Position numbers and translations under genes: made by a program. From Metaruminococcus_A sp964607135 (lineage in GTDB: Bacteria; Bacillota; Clostridia; Oscillospirales; Ruminococcaceae): 26,154 nucleotides of DNA. The DNA lies in contig CAZSIV010000033.1 of assembly GCA_964607135.1 (NCBI GenBank), positions 1 to 26,154 of the forward strand. The letters run 5' to 3'. Within the stretch, counting starts at the first letter, position 1, and every line of letters begins with the position of its first letter. This document shows positions 7,103 through 14,513 of this stretch, piece after piece. The notes under the pieces are model-generated. The model had not been told where the DNA came from and made no database searches. It saw nothing but the letters and a program-made list of their open reading frames with translations.

Positions 7103-7996
7103 TTGGAAAAAAGTTATCATGCTTTTATAGCAATCGTTGGCAAACCCAACGTGGGAAAATCTTCTTTGATCAATGCGGTCATGGGCGAGAAGATTGCGAT
7201 TGTTTCAGATAAGCCGCAGACGACCCGGACCCGGATTACCGGCGTGCTGACACAGGGTGCTTATCAGTATGTCTTTCTTGACACTCCGGGGCATCATAAG
7301 GGGAGGACTAAGCTTTCAGAGCATATGGCAGAAACGGTTCGCGATTCGATACAAGATGTTGACGTCATTTTGCTGATGGTGGATGCCGGTGCGGAACAAA
7401 TTACCAAAGCGGAATTGGATTTGATCGAGCGGATCAAGCGGGGCAAAACGCCCGTGATACTTTTGCTGAATAAAATCGATCGGTTGGCGGATAAAGGCGC
7501 TTTGATACAAAAAATTGGCCGGTTTATGGAACTGTACGATTTTGCAGCGGTGGTGCCGATCAGTGTGTTGGAGCAGGATGGACTCGAAGCGGTAATGGAG
7601 GAGATAAAGCCGTATGCTGTCGAGGGTGTCCATTACTTTCCAGATGACACGCTGACGGATCAGCCGGAAAAGGTAATTGCTGCCGAGATGATCCGTGAGC
7701 AGCTTCTTCGCAATTTAGAGCAGGAAATTCCCCACGGAACGGCAGTGGTGATCGAAATGATGAAAGAGCGCCCGGACGGCAGTATGATTGATATACAGGC
7801 GGAGATATACTGTGAAAAGGCCAGCCATAAGGGGATTGTCATCGGAAAAAATGGGACAATGCTCAAAAAGATCGCAACAGAAGCCCGGAAAGAAATCGAA
7901 AATTTTTTGAGGATCAAAGTCAATCTCCAATGCTGGGTCAAGGTGCGGGACGACTGGAGAAACAACGAGCGATTTATCAAAAACTTTGGTTTATAG
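7103..7996 (+). CDS. era: GTPase Era
   Basis: Essential GTPase that binds 16S rRNA during 30S subunit assembly. The protein has 297 residues, the usual length. The G1 loop GKPNVGKS lies at residues 13-20, the G3 motif DTPGHH near 60, and the G4 motif NKID near 122. A C-terminal KH RNA-binding domain is recognised by GIVIGKNGTMLKKI near 242-255. The start is TTG, 7 nt after AGGAG. Era follows dgkA after 28 nt and is probably in the same transcript. All catalytic motifs are intact. Confidence 0.97.
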   Translation: MEKSYHAFIAIVGKPNVGKSSLINAVMGEKIAIVSDKPQTTRTRITGVLTQGAYQYVFLDTPGHHKGRTKLSEHMAETVRDSIQDVDVILLMVDAGAEQITKAELDLIERIKRGKTPVILLLNKIDRLADKGALIQKIGRFMELYDFAAVVPISVLEQDGLEAVMEEIKPYAVEGVHYFPDDTLTDQPEKVIAAEMIREQLLRNLEQEIPHGTAVVIEMMKERPDGSMIDIQAEIYCEKASHKGIVIGKNGTMLKKIATEARKEIENFLRIKVNLQCWVKVRDDWRNNERFIKNFGL

Positions 7997-8086
7997 AACC
8001 AAAAGCAGGAGATATTTCCATTCATATTTGTTTTTTTACCGGCTACAATTTTAGTAGCGAAGTTAAAAGGCCGGGAGGAAGCAGAT

Positions 8087-8281
8087 ATGAACATTGAGCT
8101 CGACGCTTGGAATCGGTTTGAAAAAACCGGAAAAGTAGAAGATTATATTTCGTATAGAAATGCTGTGGCGCTGTATCGCGGTGGAGAGGAGGACTCTGAT
8201 GGTTGTCACTACCAAAGGAGTTATTCTCAAAAGACGGAATATCGGCGAGCAGGACGCGATCTTGACCATTTTATCGGATGA
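8087..8281 (+). CDS. Small YqzL-like protein overlapping recO
   Basis: A 64-codon frame with a strong ribosome site (GGGAGGA, 8 nt before the ATG), placed exactly where Bacillus and Clostridia carry yqzL, between era and recO. The first 30 residues, MNIELDAWNRFEKTGKVEDY and on, show the family pattern W..F..TG....Y..Y. YqzL proteins have no known function and are usually about 45-50 residues. Here the frame lacks a stop before recO and runs 83 nt into it, so the last part (SDGCHYQRSY...) is read out of frame from recO codons and is probably not functional. I am fairly confident that the start and first 30 residues are a real gene; whether the tail matters is unknown. Confidence 0.6.
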   Translation: MNIELDAWNRFEKTGKVEDYISYRNAVALYRGGEEDSDGCHYQRSYSQKTEYRRAGRDLDHFIG

Positions 8282-8966
8282 TTTTGGTATAATCGAAGCC
8301 TCTGCACGTGGTGTGAAACGGGCAAAAAGCAAGCTTGCTGCTGCTGTTCAGCCTTTTTATTACAGTGAGCTTGCTTTATTTCATACAAAAGATCGTTACA
8401 TAGTAAACAATGCATCTGCGATTGAGACATTTCATAAGCTGCGGTATGATGTCGTCAAGGTGGCTCTGGCAAATTACATCTCTGAGCTGATTTTTTGCCT
8501 TGCTCCTTCACAAGAACAGATAGATCCTGTAAAGCGGCTTTGCTTGAACGCCTTTTATCTTCTTTCAGAGGATAAAAGGCCGCATCGTTTTGTCAAAGCG
8601 GTTGTCGAAATGCGGTTGATGTCTTTATCCGGTTTTATGCCGGATTTAATATGCTGCCATCAATGTGCCGCCTTTGAAAAAACAGGTTTTGTTTTTGATT
8701 TACAGCAGGGGATTCTGCTTTGTGAAAAGTGTTTTACAGCGGGAAGATCGGGTGAGTTTCAAGCTCTTACTCCCTCGCTTTTAGCGGCTTTGCGGCACAT
8801 TGTCTTTTCCGACCCTGCAAAGCTGTTTAGCTTTACAGTTTCGGAAAAGACGATTGTTGCACTGACGCAGACAGCGGAACGGTATGTTCTTTGTCATTTG
8901 GAGCGTTCGCTCCGACCTTTAGAAATTTATCGTTCTTTATTATCGGAGGAAATTTTAAAAGAATGA
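8199..8966 (+). CDS. recO: DNA repair protein RecO
   Basis: Recombination mediator that anneals complementary strands and, with RecR, loads RecA onto SSB-coated DNA. The protein has 255 residues. An N-terminal OB fold begins MVVTTKGVILKRRNIGEQDA. A zinc-binding motif with paired cysteines (CCHQC, later CEKC) lies near residues 151-181. I chose the ATG at 8199, which follows GAGGAGG; in-frame codons upstream lie in the YqzL-like gene and do not match the family. The stop overlaps the mutS2 start as ATGA, implying translational coupling. Confidence 0.93.
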   Translation: MVVTTKGVILKRRNIGEQDAILTILSDDFGIIEASARGVKRAKSKLAAAVQPFYYSELALFHTKDRYIVNNASAIETFHKLRYDVVKVALANYISELIFCLAPSQEQIDPVKRLCLNAFYLLSEDKRPHRFVKAVVEMRLMSLSGFMPDLICCHQCAAFEKTGFVFDLQQGILLCEKCFTAGRSGEFQALTPSLLAALRHIVFSDPAKLFSFTVSEKTIVALTQTAERYVLCHLERSLRPLEIYRSLLSEEILKE

Positions 8967-11332
8967 AAAAGCATTTTAAAGTCCTTGAATTGGATAAGAT
9001 ATTAGCAAAACTTTCAGAAAAAATCGTGATTGATCGAGCACGTGAGCAAGCTGAGACCATTGAGCCAAGTTACGATTTTGATCAAGTTACCCGTTTAATC
9101 AGCCAAACTTCCGATGCGATGATGCTTTCGATGCGGTTCGGCGCGCCGCGTTTTGTAAATTTGGCTGATCCTGGGGAGTACATAAAACGCTGTAAAGCGG
9201 GCGGGGTGCTTTCCGCTTCGGAGCTTTTGTCGGCTGCTGCAATTCTGCGTCAAACGCGTTCCCTTACTGATTGGAAAGGGCAGTCTGTTGAAGTACGTTC
9301 CTGTTTGGACGATCTTTTTGACCGGCTTTGCCCCCGGCGGCAGATAGAAGAACGAATTTCTTCCATCATTCTTTCGGAAGAAGAAATAGCCGACACTGCA
9401 AGCGACGCCCTTTTTTCGATCCGACGTAAAATCAAGAATTTACAGATGAGGACAAGAGACCAGCTCGATAAGATGATCCGTTCTCCTTCTTATCAGCGCT
9501 ATTTGCAAGACCCTGTCGTGACAATACGCGGCGGGCGTTTTGTTTTGCCGGTCAAGGCGGAGCATCGAAGTGAAGTACCCGGCTTGGTTCATGATACTTC
9601 TGCAAGCGGGGCGACTTTGTTTATCGAGCCGGCTTCTGTTGTGGAAGCGGATAACGAGGTGCGGGTGCTCCAATCGCAGGAGCAGGACGAAATTGACCGG
9701 ATTCTCGCCGAGCTGTCAGCGTTAGTCGCTGATATTGCGGAAGATATCCTGGAAAACTTTGATCTTTGTGTTATTTTGAATCTCATCTTTGCAAAATCGG
9801 AACTTGCGCTGGATATGAACGCAGTTGCTCCAAAAGTAGTTTCGGAAGGCGGTTTGATCTTAAAAAGGGCGCGCCATCCGCTGATTTCCAAAGATGCTGT
9901 CGTTCCAATTGACATTACTTTGGGGCAGGACTTTGACAGTTTGGTAATTACCGGCCCCAATACAGGCGGAAAAACGGTGACTTTAAAAACCATTGGACTT
10001 TTGACTTTGATGGCTTTTTGCGGGCTGTTGATTCCTGCCGCAGAAGGAAGTCAGATTCCGGTTTATGACAGGGTGCTTGTAGACATCGGCGATGAGCAGA
10101 GTATTGAGCAAAGCTTGTCGACCTTTTCTGCCCATATGAAGAATATCATCTATATTTTACGGCATACGTCGGAGCGTTCCCTCGTTTTAATGGATGAGCT
10201 CGGTTCCGGGACAGATCCGGTAGAGGGTGCCGCTCTTGCCGCTGCGATTTTAGAGCGGTTTAAAGAAATCGGCTGTTCTCTGGCGGCAACTACCCATTAT
10301 GCAGAGCTCAAGATGTATGCGCTTCAAACCGAAGGGGTAGAGAATGCCTGCTGTGAGTTCGATGTCAAAACGTTGATGCCGACCTATCGTCTCTTGATCG
10401 GTGTGCCGGGCCGTTCCAATGCTTTTGCAATCTCCAAACGGCTTGGCCTTTCCCAGTCGGTGATTGATTCGGCGGAAGCACTCGTTTCAACCGAGAATAA
10501 GCGGTTTGAAGAGGTGGTGGATTCTCTGGAGGCCTCCCGCCAAAAGTATGAAAGCGCCGGGAATCAGCTTGCCGTTCAAAATCGGGAGATCGACCGGATC
10601 AAGCGTGAGCTCATGCAGGAGCGTAAGGCTCTGGAGCAGCAAAAGGAACGGGAAATCCAGTCGGCCAGGGAGCAGGCCCGCCGGATTGTAGAAGAGGTTC
10701 GCGCCCGTTCGCAGCAGCTGGTTGACGAACTGGATGAGCTGCGCCGACAGAAAGAACGAGAGGAATTTTCTGCAAAAACCTTCCAGGCTAAAGCCAGCCT
10801 GAAGGGTAAAATTACGAAGCTGTATGATATGGCAAATCCGGTAACGGAGCGAAAAAACAGCGGATATGTCCTGCCCCGTCCCTTGAAGAAGGGGGATATG
10901 GTTCTGATCTTTGACATCGATAAAAAAGGGACGGTCATACAAGAGGCAGATAAATCCGGAAATGTTTTAGTACAGGCTGGGATTATCAAAACCCGTGTGC
11001 CGCTTGAAAACCTTCGGCTGCTGGAGGAAAAGGCCGTCCGTTATCAGGGAAAAACTACACGCACTGTCCGCTCTAAATCGGAGCGGCAGGTGACTTCGGA
11101 GCTCGATCTTCGAGGCGAAACGGTTGAGGATGCCCTGATGGATCTCGATCAGTTTATTGACAACGCGGTGCTCAGCGGAATCCACCAGTTGAATATCATC
11201 CATGGCAAAGGAACCGGCGCATTGAGAAAAGCAGTACAGGAGCATTTAAAACGTCATCCAAGTATCCGCACATATCGGCTCGGCGTTTATGGAGAAGGTG
11301 AGAGCGGCGTTACCATCGCCGAGCTGAAATAG
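8963..11332 (+). CDS. mutS2: MutS2-family ATPase and Smr endonuclease
   Basis: MutS2 paralogue of the mismatch-repair protein, 789 residues, the normal length. In Bacillus it acts in ribosome-collision rescue, and in other species in suppressing recombination. The core ATPase has Walker A GPNTGGKT near 331-338 and Walker B LVLMDELGSGTDP near 410. A long charged coiled coil runs from about 520 to 630. The C-terminal Smr nuclease domain starts at LDLRGETVEDA near 714 and includes the HGKGTG motif near 747. I chose the ATG at 8963, overlapping the recO stop; the frame is open further up, but that part is recO read in another frame. There is no MutS N-terminal mismatch domain, as expected for MutS2. 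Confidence 0.95.
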   Translation: MKKHFKVLELDKILAKLSEKIVIDRAREQAETIEPSYDFDQVTRLISQTSDAMMLSMRFGAPRFVNLADPGEYIKRCKAGGVLSASELLSAAAILRQTRSLTDWKGQSVEVRSCLDDLFDRLCPRRQIEERISSIILSEEEIADTASDALFSIRRKIKNLQMRTRDQLDKMIRSPSYQRYLQDPVVTIRGGRFVLPVKAEHRSEVPGLVHDTSASGATLFIEPASVVEADNEVRVLQSQEQDEIDRILAELSALVADIAEDILENFDLCVILNLIFAKSELALDMNAVAPKVVSEGGLILKRARHPLISKDAVVPIDITLGQDFDSLVITGPNTGGKTVTLKTIGLLTLMAFCGLLIPAAEGSQIPVYDRVLVDIGDEQSIEQSLSTFSAHMKNIIYILRHTSERSLVLMDELGSGTDPVEGAALAAAILERFKEIGCSLAATTHYAELKMYALQTEGVENACCEFDVKTLMPTYRLLIGVPGRSNAFAISKRLGLSQSVIDSAEALVSTENKRFEEVVDSLEASRQKYESAGNQLAVQNREIDRIKRELMQERKALEQQKEREIQSAREQARRIVEEVRARSQQLVDELDELRRQKEREEFSAKTFQAKASLKGKITKLYDMANPVTERKNSGYVLPRPLKKGDMVLIFDIDKKGTVIQEADKSGNVLVQAGIIKTRVPLENLRLLEEKAVRYQGKTTRTVRSKSERQVTSELDLRGETVEDALMDLDQFIDNAVLSGIHQLNIIHGKGTGALRKAVQEHLKRHPSIRTYRLGVYGEGESGVTIAELK

Positions 11333-11388
11333 GTTTCTGTACACATCACGCCCCCTTTTTGCATATGATGCGATAGGGTGGTGAGTTG

Positions 11389-12093
11389 ATGTCTTTTCGC
11401 AGAAGCAAGTTGAGAGCCCGCAGAAAAATACGCGGCGGGCGCCGAAGCAAAAAGCTGATTTGGTTCGGTGTCCTGCTTGCGGGGATTGCTGTGCTGCTCG
11501 ATATTCAGATGCGGCCAACGATTACATCGATGGCGAGTTATCAGACCAATATAACAGTGACTGATATCATCAACCGCGCCGCCCAAGAGATTTTTCAAAA
11601 TGACGGCTATGAATACGACGATTTTGTCACCCTTACGCTCAACAACGAAGGAAATATTTCTTCGATTGAAACCAATACGAGTAAGGTCAATTCTGTCCAA
11701 ACGGAGTTGACGCAGAAAATCGTCGAAGCGTTGATACAGCCCGGTCGTGACTCAATTGGGATTCCACTCGGAACCTTGACGGGATTCCATCTGCTGTCGG
11801 GCAGAGGGCCAACTGTCGAGATTAAGATCATCCCGGTCGGCACCGTCAAGGCGGTGACCAAAAGCATATTTTCGTCGGCCGGAATCAACCAGACACTCCA
11901 TCAGATTACGGTTGAAGTCGATGCGACCGCTATGGCGATTATTCCCGGTTATTCCACTGAGGTGTCGATCCACACAGAGTATATCCTAGCGGAAACAATG
12001 GTCGTCGGCACAGTTCCGGATTCCTATGCGCAGATTATCACACAGGGAGAATCTGCCATCCCTTATTTGTCCGATCAGCTTCAGAATCAATAA
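11389..12093 (+). CDS. yunB: Sporulation protein YunB
   Basis: Sporulation protein of 234 residues, transcribed in the mother cell under sigma-E in Bacillus; its role is unknown. A strongly basic N-terminus (SFRRSKLRARRKIRGGRR) precedes one transmembrane segment at about residues 23-39. An extracytoplasmic domain follows, with the family pattern RPTITSMASYQTN, then GIPLGTLTG and GRGPTVEIKIIPVG. The TTG-ATG at 11386-11391 offers two starts; I use the ATG, 4-10 nt after GGTGGTGAG. It lies 56 nt after mutS2. A CATATGAT upstream (from 11362) resembles a sigma-E -10 element, but I see no matching -35. A symmetrical terminator follows. Confidence 0.88.
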   Translation: MSFRRSKLRARRKIRGGRRSKKLIWFGVLLAGIAVLLDIQMRPTITSMASYQTNITVTDIINRAAQEIFQNDGYEYDDFVTLTLNNEGNISSIETNTSKVNSVQTELTQKIVEALIQPGRDSIGIPLGTLTGFHLLSGRGPTVEIKIIPVGTVKAVTKSIFSSAGINQTLHQITVEVDATAMAIIPGYSTEVSIHTEYILAETMVVGTVPDSYAQIITQGESAIPYLSDQLQNQ

Positions 12094-12108
12094 ATTGGCT
12101 GCCACAAA

Positions 12109-12154
12109 GAAAGAACAATGCGGCGGGGAATATTCCCCGCCGCATTGTTCTTTC
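12109..12154. terminator. Bidirectional terminator between yunB and the reductase gene
   Basis: A perfect 46-bp palindrome centred between 12131 and 12132, with a GC-rich core (GCGGCGGGGAAT) and A-rich/T-rich ends. It lies between the yunB stop (plus strand) and the reductase stop (minus strand), so it can end both transcripts. Confidence 0.85.
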
Positions 12155-12193
12155 TGAAGGGCCTTAATTGGTTCTGTACCAACAAGATAGGAC

Positions 12194-13216
12194 TTAGAGG
12201 TTTCTCTCCTTTAAATAGGCACGGTAGTCGACCAGATTTTGCTGCAACAGCTCCGGCGTATTGAGGCTATAGGGGCAATGGTTGACACAGTGATTGCAGT
12301 GGATGCAGTTTTCAATTCGCTCCATTTTTTCCTGCCATTCCGGTGTTAAAAACCTTTCGCCTGGCATCCGGCGCAAAATCCAGAACATCCGGGCACTGAT
12401 CGAAATCTCGATTCCGGCGGGACACGGCTCACAATAAGCGCAGCCACGGCAAAAGTTTCCAGACAATTCTTTTTTATCCCGTTCGATCAACTCGCTGATT
12501 TCTCCTGCCATCGCAGGGGGATTGGTTTCATAAGAGAGGAATTCGTCCAATTCTCTGAGGCGCTGGATCCCCCAGATTGGAACAACGTTGTCAAATTGAT
12601 TCATAAAGGCATAGGCGGCGGCGCTGTTTGTGATGATGCCGCCCGACATCCCTTTCATCGCGATAAAACCGACGTTGTGCTCTTTGCAGAGCTTTACGAG
12701 AGCGATGTCTTTTTCGCTTGCAAGGTAGCTGAAAGGGAACTGGAGGGTATCGTATAATCCGGATTCAACTGCCTCGATTGCGACGGGGAGCCGGTGATTG
12801 GTAATCCCGATAAACCTGATTTTTCCCTCTTTTTTTGCCTCCAGCATGGCCTCATACAGTCCGGTACCGTCTCCCGGCTTGGGGCAAAAGGATGGATTGT
12901 GAAACTGATAGACATCAATATGATCTGTTTTCAAACGGCTGAGGCTCTTTTCCAGATCTCGTCGGAGATCCTCTCCCGTTTGCGCCGGCGTTTTTGTTGC
13001 AAGATAGATTTGATCGCGCACCTGGCTCAAAGCGTACCCTATTTTTTCCTCACTGTCTGTGTAACCAATGGCGGTATCAAAAAAGGTGATACCGCTTTGC
13101 TGAGCCTTTTTTAGAATTTCTGCCGCTTCTTCTTTGGAAACACGTTGGATCGGAAGGGCGCCGAAGCCGTTTTTGTTAACGACCAGGCCGGTTTTTCCAA
13201 GTGAAACTGTTGCCAT
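12194..13216 (-). CDS. Aldo/keto reductase with C-terminal 4Fe-4S ferredoxin-like domain
   Basis: Probable NAD(P)H-linked oxidoreductase of the aldo/keto reductase superfamily; the substrate is unknown. The TIM-barrel part carries the catalytic tetrad D47, Y52, K75 and H106 (motifs FFDTAIGYTDSE, LATKTP, YQFHN). The C-terminus has two cysteine clusters. C256, C259, C262 and C265 lie in CRGCAYCEPCP, and C304, C307, C310 and C314 lie in CIHCNHCVNHCP. This predicts two iron-sulfur clusters. At 340 residues it is typical of this Fe-S subfamily in anaerobes. The ATG is preceded by GAAAGGAG. It stands alone between two terminators. Electron transfer through the clusters is an inference; a role in sugar or aldehyde reduction is possible. 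Confidence 0.87.
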   Translation of the reverse strand: MATVSLGKTGLVVNKNGFGALPIQRVSKEEAAEILKKAQQSGITFFDTAIGYTDSEEKIGYALSQVRDQIYLATKTPAQTGEDLRRDLEKSLSRLKTDHIDVYQFHNPSFCPKPGDGTGLYEAMLEAKKEGKIRFIGITNHRLPVAIEAVESGLYDTLQFPFSYLASEKDIALVKLCKEHNVGFIAMKGMSGGIITNSAAAYAFMNQFDNVVPIWGIQRLRELDEFLSYETNPPAMAGEISELIERDKKELSGNFCRGCAYCEPCPAGIEISISARMFWILRRMPGERFLTPEWQEKMERIENCIHCNHCVNHCPYSLNTPELLQQNLVDYRAYLKERNL

Positions 13217-13252
13217 GTTGAAATACTCCTTTCATCGCTGAAAATCTATTAT

Positions 13253-13440
13253 TTATTATACAGTAGAAAAAATTTCCACCCCAGATACTAAAATATATCG
13301 AAATTAATCTGTACTGCCAGGCACAATTCAAATCTTATTTTTTATTACACAAAAGAAAACAAAAATTTTTTCACCCCGGCAGCAAAAGATATATTGTTAC
13401 CATTCGCGCCGTTAGGTACATTTTAACTTTGTTTTTTATT
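13253..13440. repeat. Decayed tandem direct repeat, two units of about 90 bp
   Basis: Unit 1 starts at 13253 and unit 2 at 13342, a period of 89 bp. Shared landmarks in order are TTATTAyACA, AGAAA, an AT run, CACCCC, an A-rich block with ATATAT, an AGGyACA block and a closing TTTTTTATT. The two copies agree in order and spacing but have diverged and carry small indels. No coding frame runs through them. The 310-bp gap between the reductase gene and the Cys/Gly-rich gene otherwise holds only promoter and terminator elements. Confidence 0.6.
13255..13283 (-). promoter_or_regulatory. Possible promoter of the Fe-S aldo/keto reductase
   Basis: On the minus strand a perfect TATAAT (13255-13260) lies about 40 nt before the start codon. 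The hexamer 17 nt upstream, TGGGGT at 13278-13283, is a poor -35, so this is uncertain. The element lies in the first unit of the tandem repeat; the second unit has the similar TGTAAT. Confidence 0.35.
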
Positions 13441-13462
13441 TTATCATATAGCCGTCCTATTT

Positions 13463-13498
13463 GCAAATAAAACGAGAGGCCGGGTAAACCGGCCTCTC
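13463..13498 (-). terminator. Terminator of the Cys/Gly-rich gene
   Basis: Perfect 10-bp GC-rich stem (13474-13483 with 13489-13498) and a five-base loop. Read on the minus strand it is followed by GTTTTATTTG, so it ends transcripts coming from the small gene at 13527-13673. Confidence 0.75.
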
Positions 13499-13526
13499 TT
13501 CGCGTCGAATAGGGGTTAAGTGAAGG

Positions 13527-13673
13527 TTAGTCGCAGCAGCCGCAGCCGTTACCACAGCCATTGCCGCAGCCGCAGCCACCAAAACCGTTGCCACCACAGC
13601 AGCACAGGATGAGGATCAGGATAATAATCCAGGTGCAACCATTTCCTCCAAAACCACAACCACAGTTACTCAT
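13527..13673 (-). CDS. Cys/Gly-rich 48-residue membrane mini-protein
   Basis: A short protein starting MSNCGCGFGGNGCTW, then a hydrophobic stretch WIIILILILCCC (residues 15-26), then a tail of repeated GCGxGxGC units ending GCGCCD. Of 48 residues 12 are Cys, 16 Gly and 5 Asn. The ATG has an ideal AGGAGGT 9 nt upstream, and a terminator follows 28 nt after the stop, so the unit is complete. Similar tiny proteins occur in Clostridia under names such as high-cysteine chorion-like protein; no function is known. The layout (short hydrophobic core, Gly-rich ends) recalls YjcZ-type sporulation peptides, but that is inference. A CATAGTATG on the minus strand near 13712-13720 could be a sporulation-sigma -10, without a convincing -35. 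Confidence 0.75.
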   Translation of the reverse strand: MSNCGCGFGGNGCTWIIILILILCCCGGNGFGGCGCGNGCGNGCGCCD

Positions 13674-13979
13674 AATCAAGTGACCTCCTTTTTTGTTTTA
13701 CAACACATACTATGACATTTGCCGAATATGTGCTACAACAAAAATCAGGAAATCGTTATAAAAAATAAATCTCAAAATGCATCTGACAATGCGAAAGGCG
13801 ATGATGTGTTTTTGATACTTGGCCGGAAAATCCTTCGCTTTTGTCTATATAAAAACAAAAACAAAAGTGAAATACAATGAAATAGAAAGAAAATAAAAGA
13901 TAATCAGAGTAATAACGATATATATCAAAATGAACAAGGTTTTTTTATTCGTTAAAAATAAAAAATGACTTTTATTGAC
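13674..13979. other. AT-rich divergent intergenic region upstream of ctsR
   Basis: Very AT-rich DNA between the Cys/Gly-rich gene (minus) and ctsR (plus). I find no open frame of note. It contains a weak inverted pair (CTTTTGT at 13838, ACAAAAG at 13861). A degenerate CtsR-like heptad pair at 13964-13980 adjoins the operators described separately. Confidence 0.5.
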
Positions 13980-13996
13980 TTTGACTTTATTTGACT
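13980..13996 (-). promoter_or_regulatory. CtsR operator 1
   Basis: TTTGACT, three bases, TTTGACT is a perfect reverse-complement match to the CtsR heptad repeat RGTCAAANANRGTCAAA. It covers the -35 hexamer of the ctsR promoter. A third, poorer heptad pair adjoins it upstream (13964-13980). Confidence 0.9.
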
Positions 13997-14009
13997 TTAA
14001 AATTATAAT
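13981..14009 (+). promoter_or_regulatory. Sigma-A promoter of the ctsR operon
   Basis: TTGACT (13981-13986), exactly 17 nt, then TATAAT (14004-14009). The predicted transcript start is near 14016. It is bracketed by CtsR operators, so CtsR bound at either side would block RNA polymerase. Confidence 0.85.
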
Positions 14010-14019
14010 AAATACATAA

Positions 14020-14036
14020 AGTCAAATAAAGTCAAA
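14020..14036 (+). promoter_or_regulatory. CtsR operator 2
   Basis: AGTCAAA, three bases, AGTCAAA is a perfect match to the CtsR consensus in forward orientation. It lies just after the predicted start site and 11 nt before the ctsR ATG. With operator 1 it forms an inverted arrangement around the -10 element. Confidence 0.9.
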
Positions 14037-14047
14037 GGTGATATAAA

Positions 14048-14500
14048 ATGAATCTCTCGGATGTAATTACTCAAGCGTTGCTTGAAACACTGGAGCGTTC
14101 CAACGGCTCGATTCAAATTCAGCGCAATGAGCTCGCAAGTCAAATCGGCTGTGTTCCCAGTCAAATCAATTATGTTATCACTTCGCGCTTTACTCCTGAA
14201 CACGGATACATCGTGGAGAGTAAGCGAGGGGGCGGGGGGTATATCCGGATTGTTAAAATAAAGCCGGAGCCTTACAACATGGTGATGCATGTTGTCAATT
14301 CTGTAGGAGCGGAAATCGACGAAAATTCTTCAAGAATTATTCTGCAAAATCTATGTTGTGACAAACTCCTTACGGAGAAAGAGGGTAAAATAATCTTGTC
14401 TGCGGTAACAAACCATGTATTGAAGCAGGTTCCGGCTGCCCTTCGGAGTCAGGTGCGGGCAGATATCTTAAAATCGATGCTTCTTAACAGCTTAGAATAA
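14048..14500 (+). CDS. ctsR: Transcriptional repressor CtsR
   Basis: Repressor of class III heat-shock genes, 150 residues, usual length. It binds heptad repeats as a dimer. The N-terminal winged helix-turn-helix (residues 4-75) includes QIGCVPSQINYVI and the glycine-rich wing RGGGGYIRI near 60-68. In Bacillus that wing acts as the heat sensor which releases CtsR from DNA. The C-terminal domain (from about 80) is the dimerisation and McsB/ClpC-interaction part. The start follows AAAGGTGAT. It is first in the ctsR-mcsA-mcsB-clpC operon, and its two operators lie directly upstream, so it represses itself. Confidence 0.96.
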   Translation: MNLSDVITQALLETLERSNGSIQIQRNELASQIGCVPSQINYVITSRFTPEHGYIVESKRGGGGYIRIVKIKPEPYNMVMHVVNSVGAEIDENSSRIILQNLCCDKLLTEKEGKIILSAVTNHVLKQVPAALRSQVRADILKSMLLNSLE

Positions 14501-14513
14501 GGGGGATATTGTT

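Noticed and set aside
7660..8094. 144-codon open frame on the minus strand
   Set aside because: Covers the end of era on the other strand; low-complexity Ser/Ile/Phe composition typical of antisense frames.
10487..10942. 151-codon open frame on the minus strand
   Set aside because: Opposite the coiled-coil part of mutS2, with no start signal or family likeness.
13838..13867. Inverted CTTTTGT/ACAAAAG pair upstream of ctsR
   Set aside because: Seven-base AT-rich arms 16 nt apart occur readily by chance in this region.
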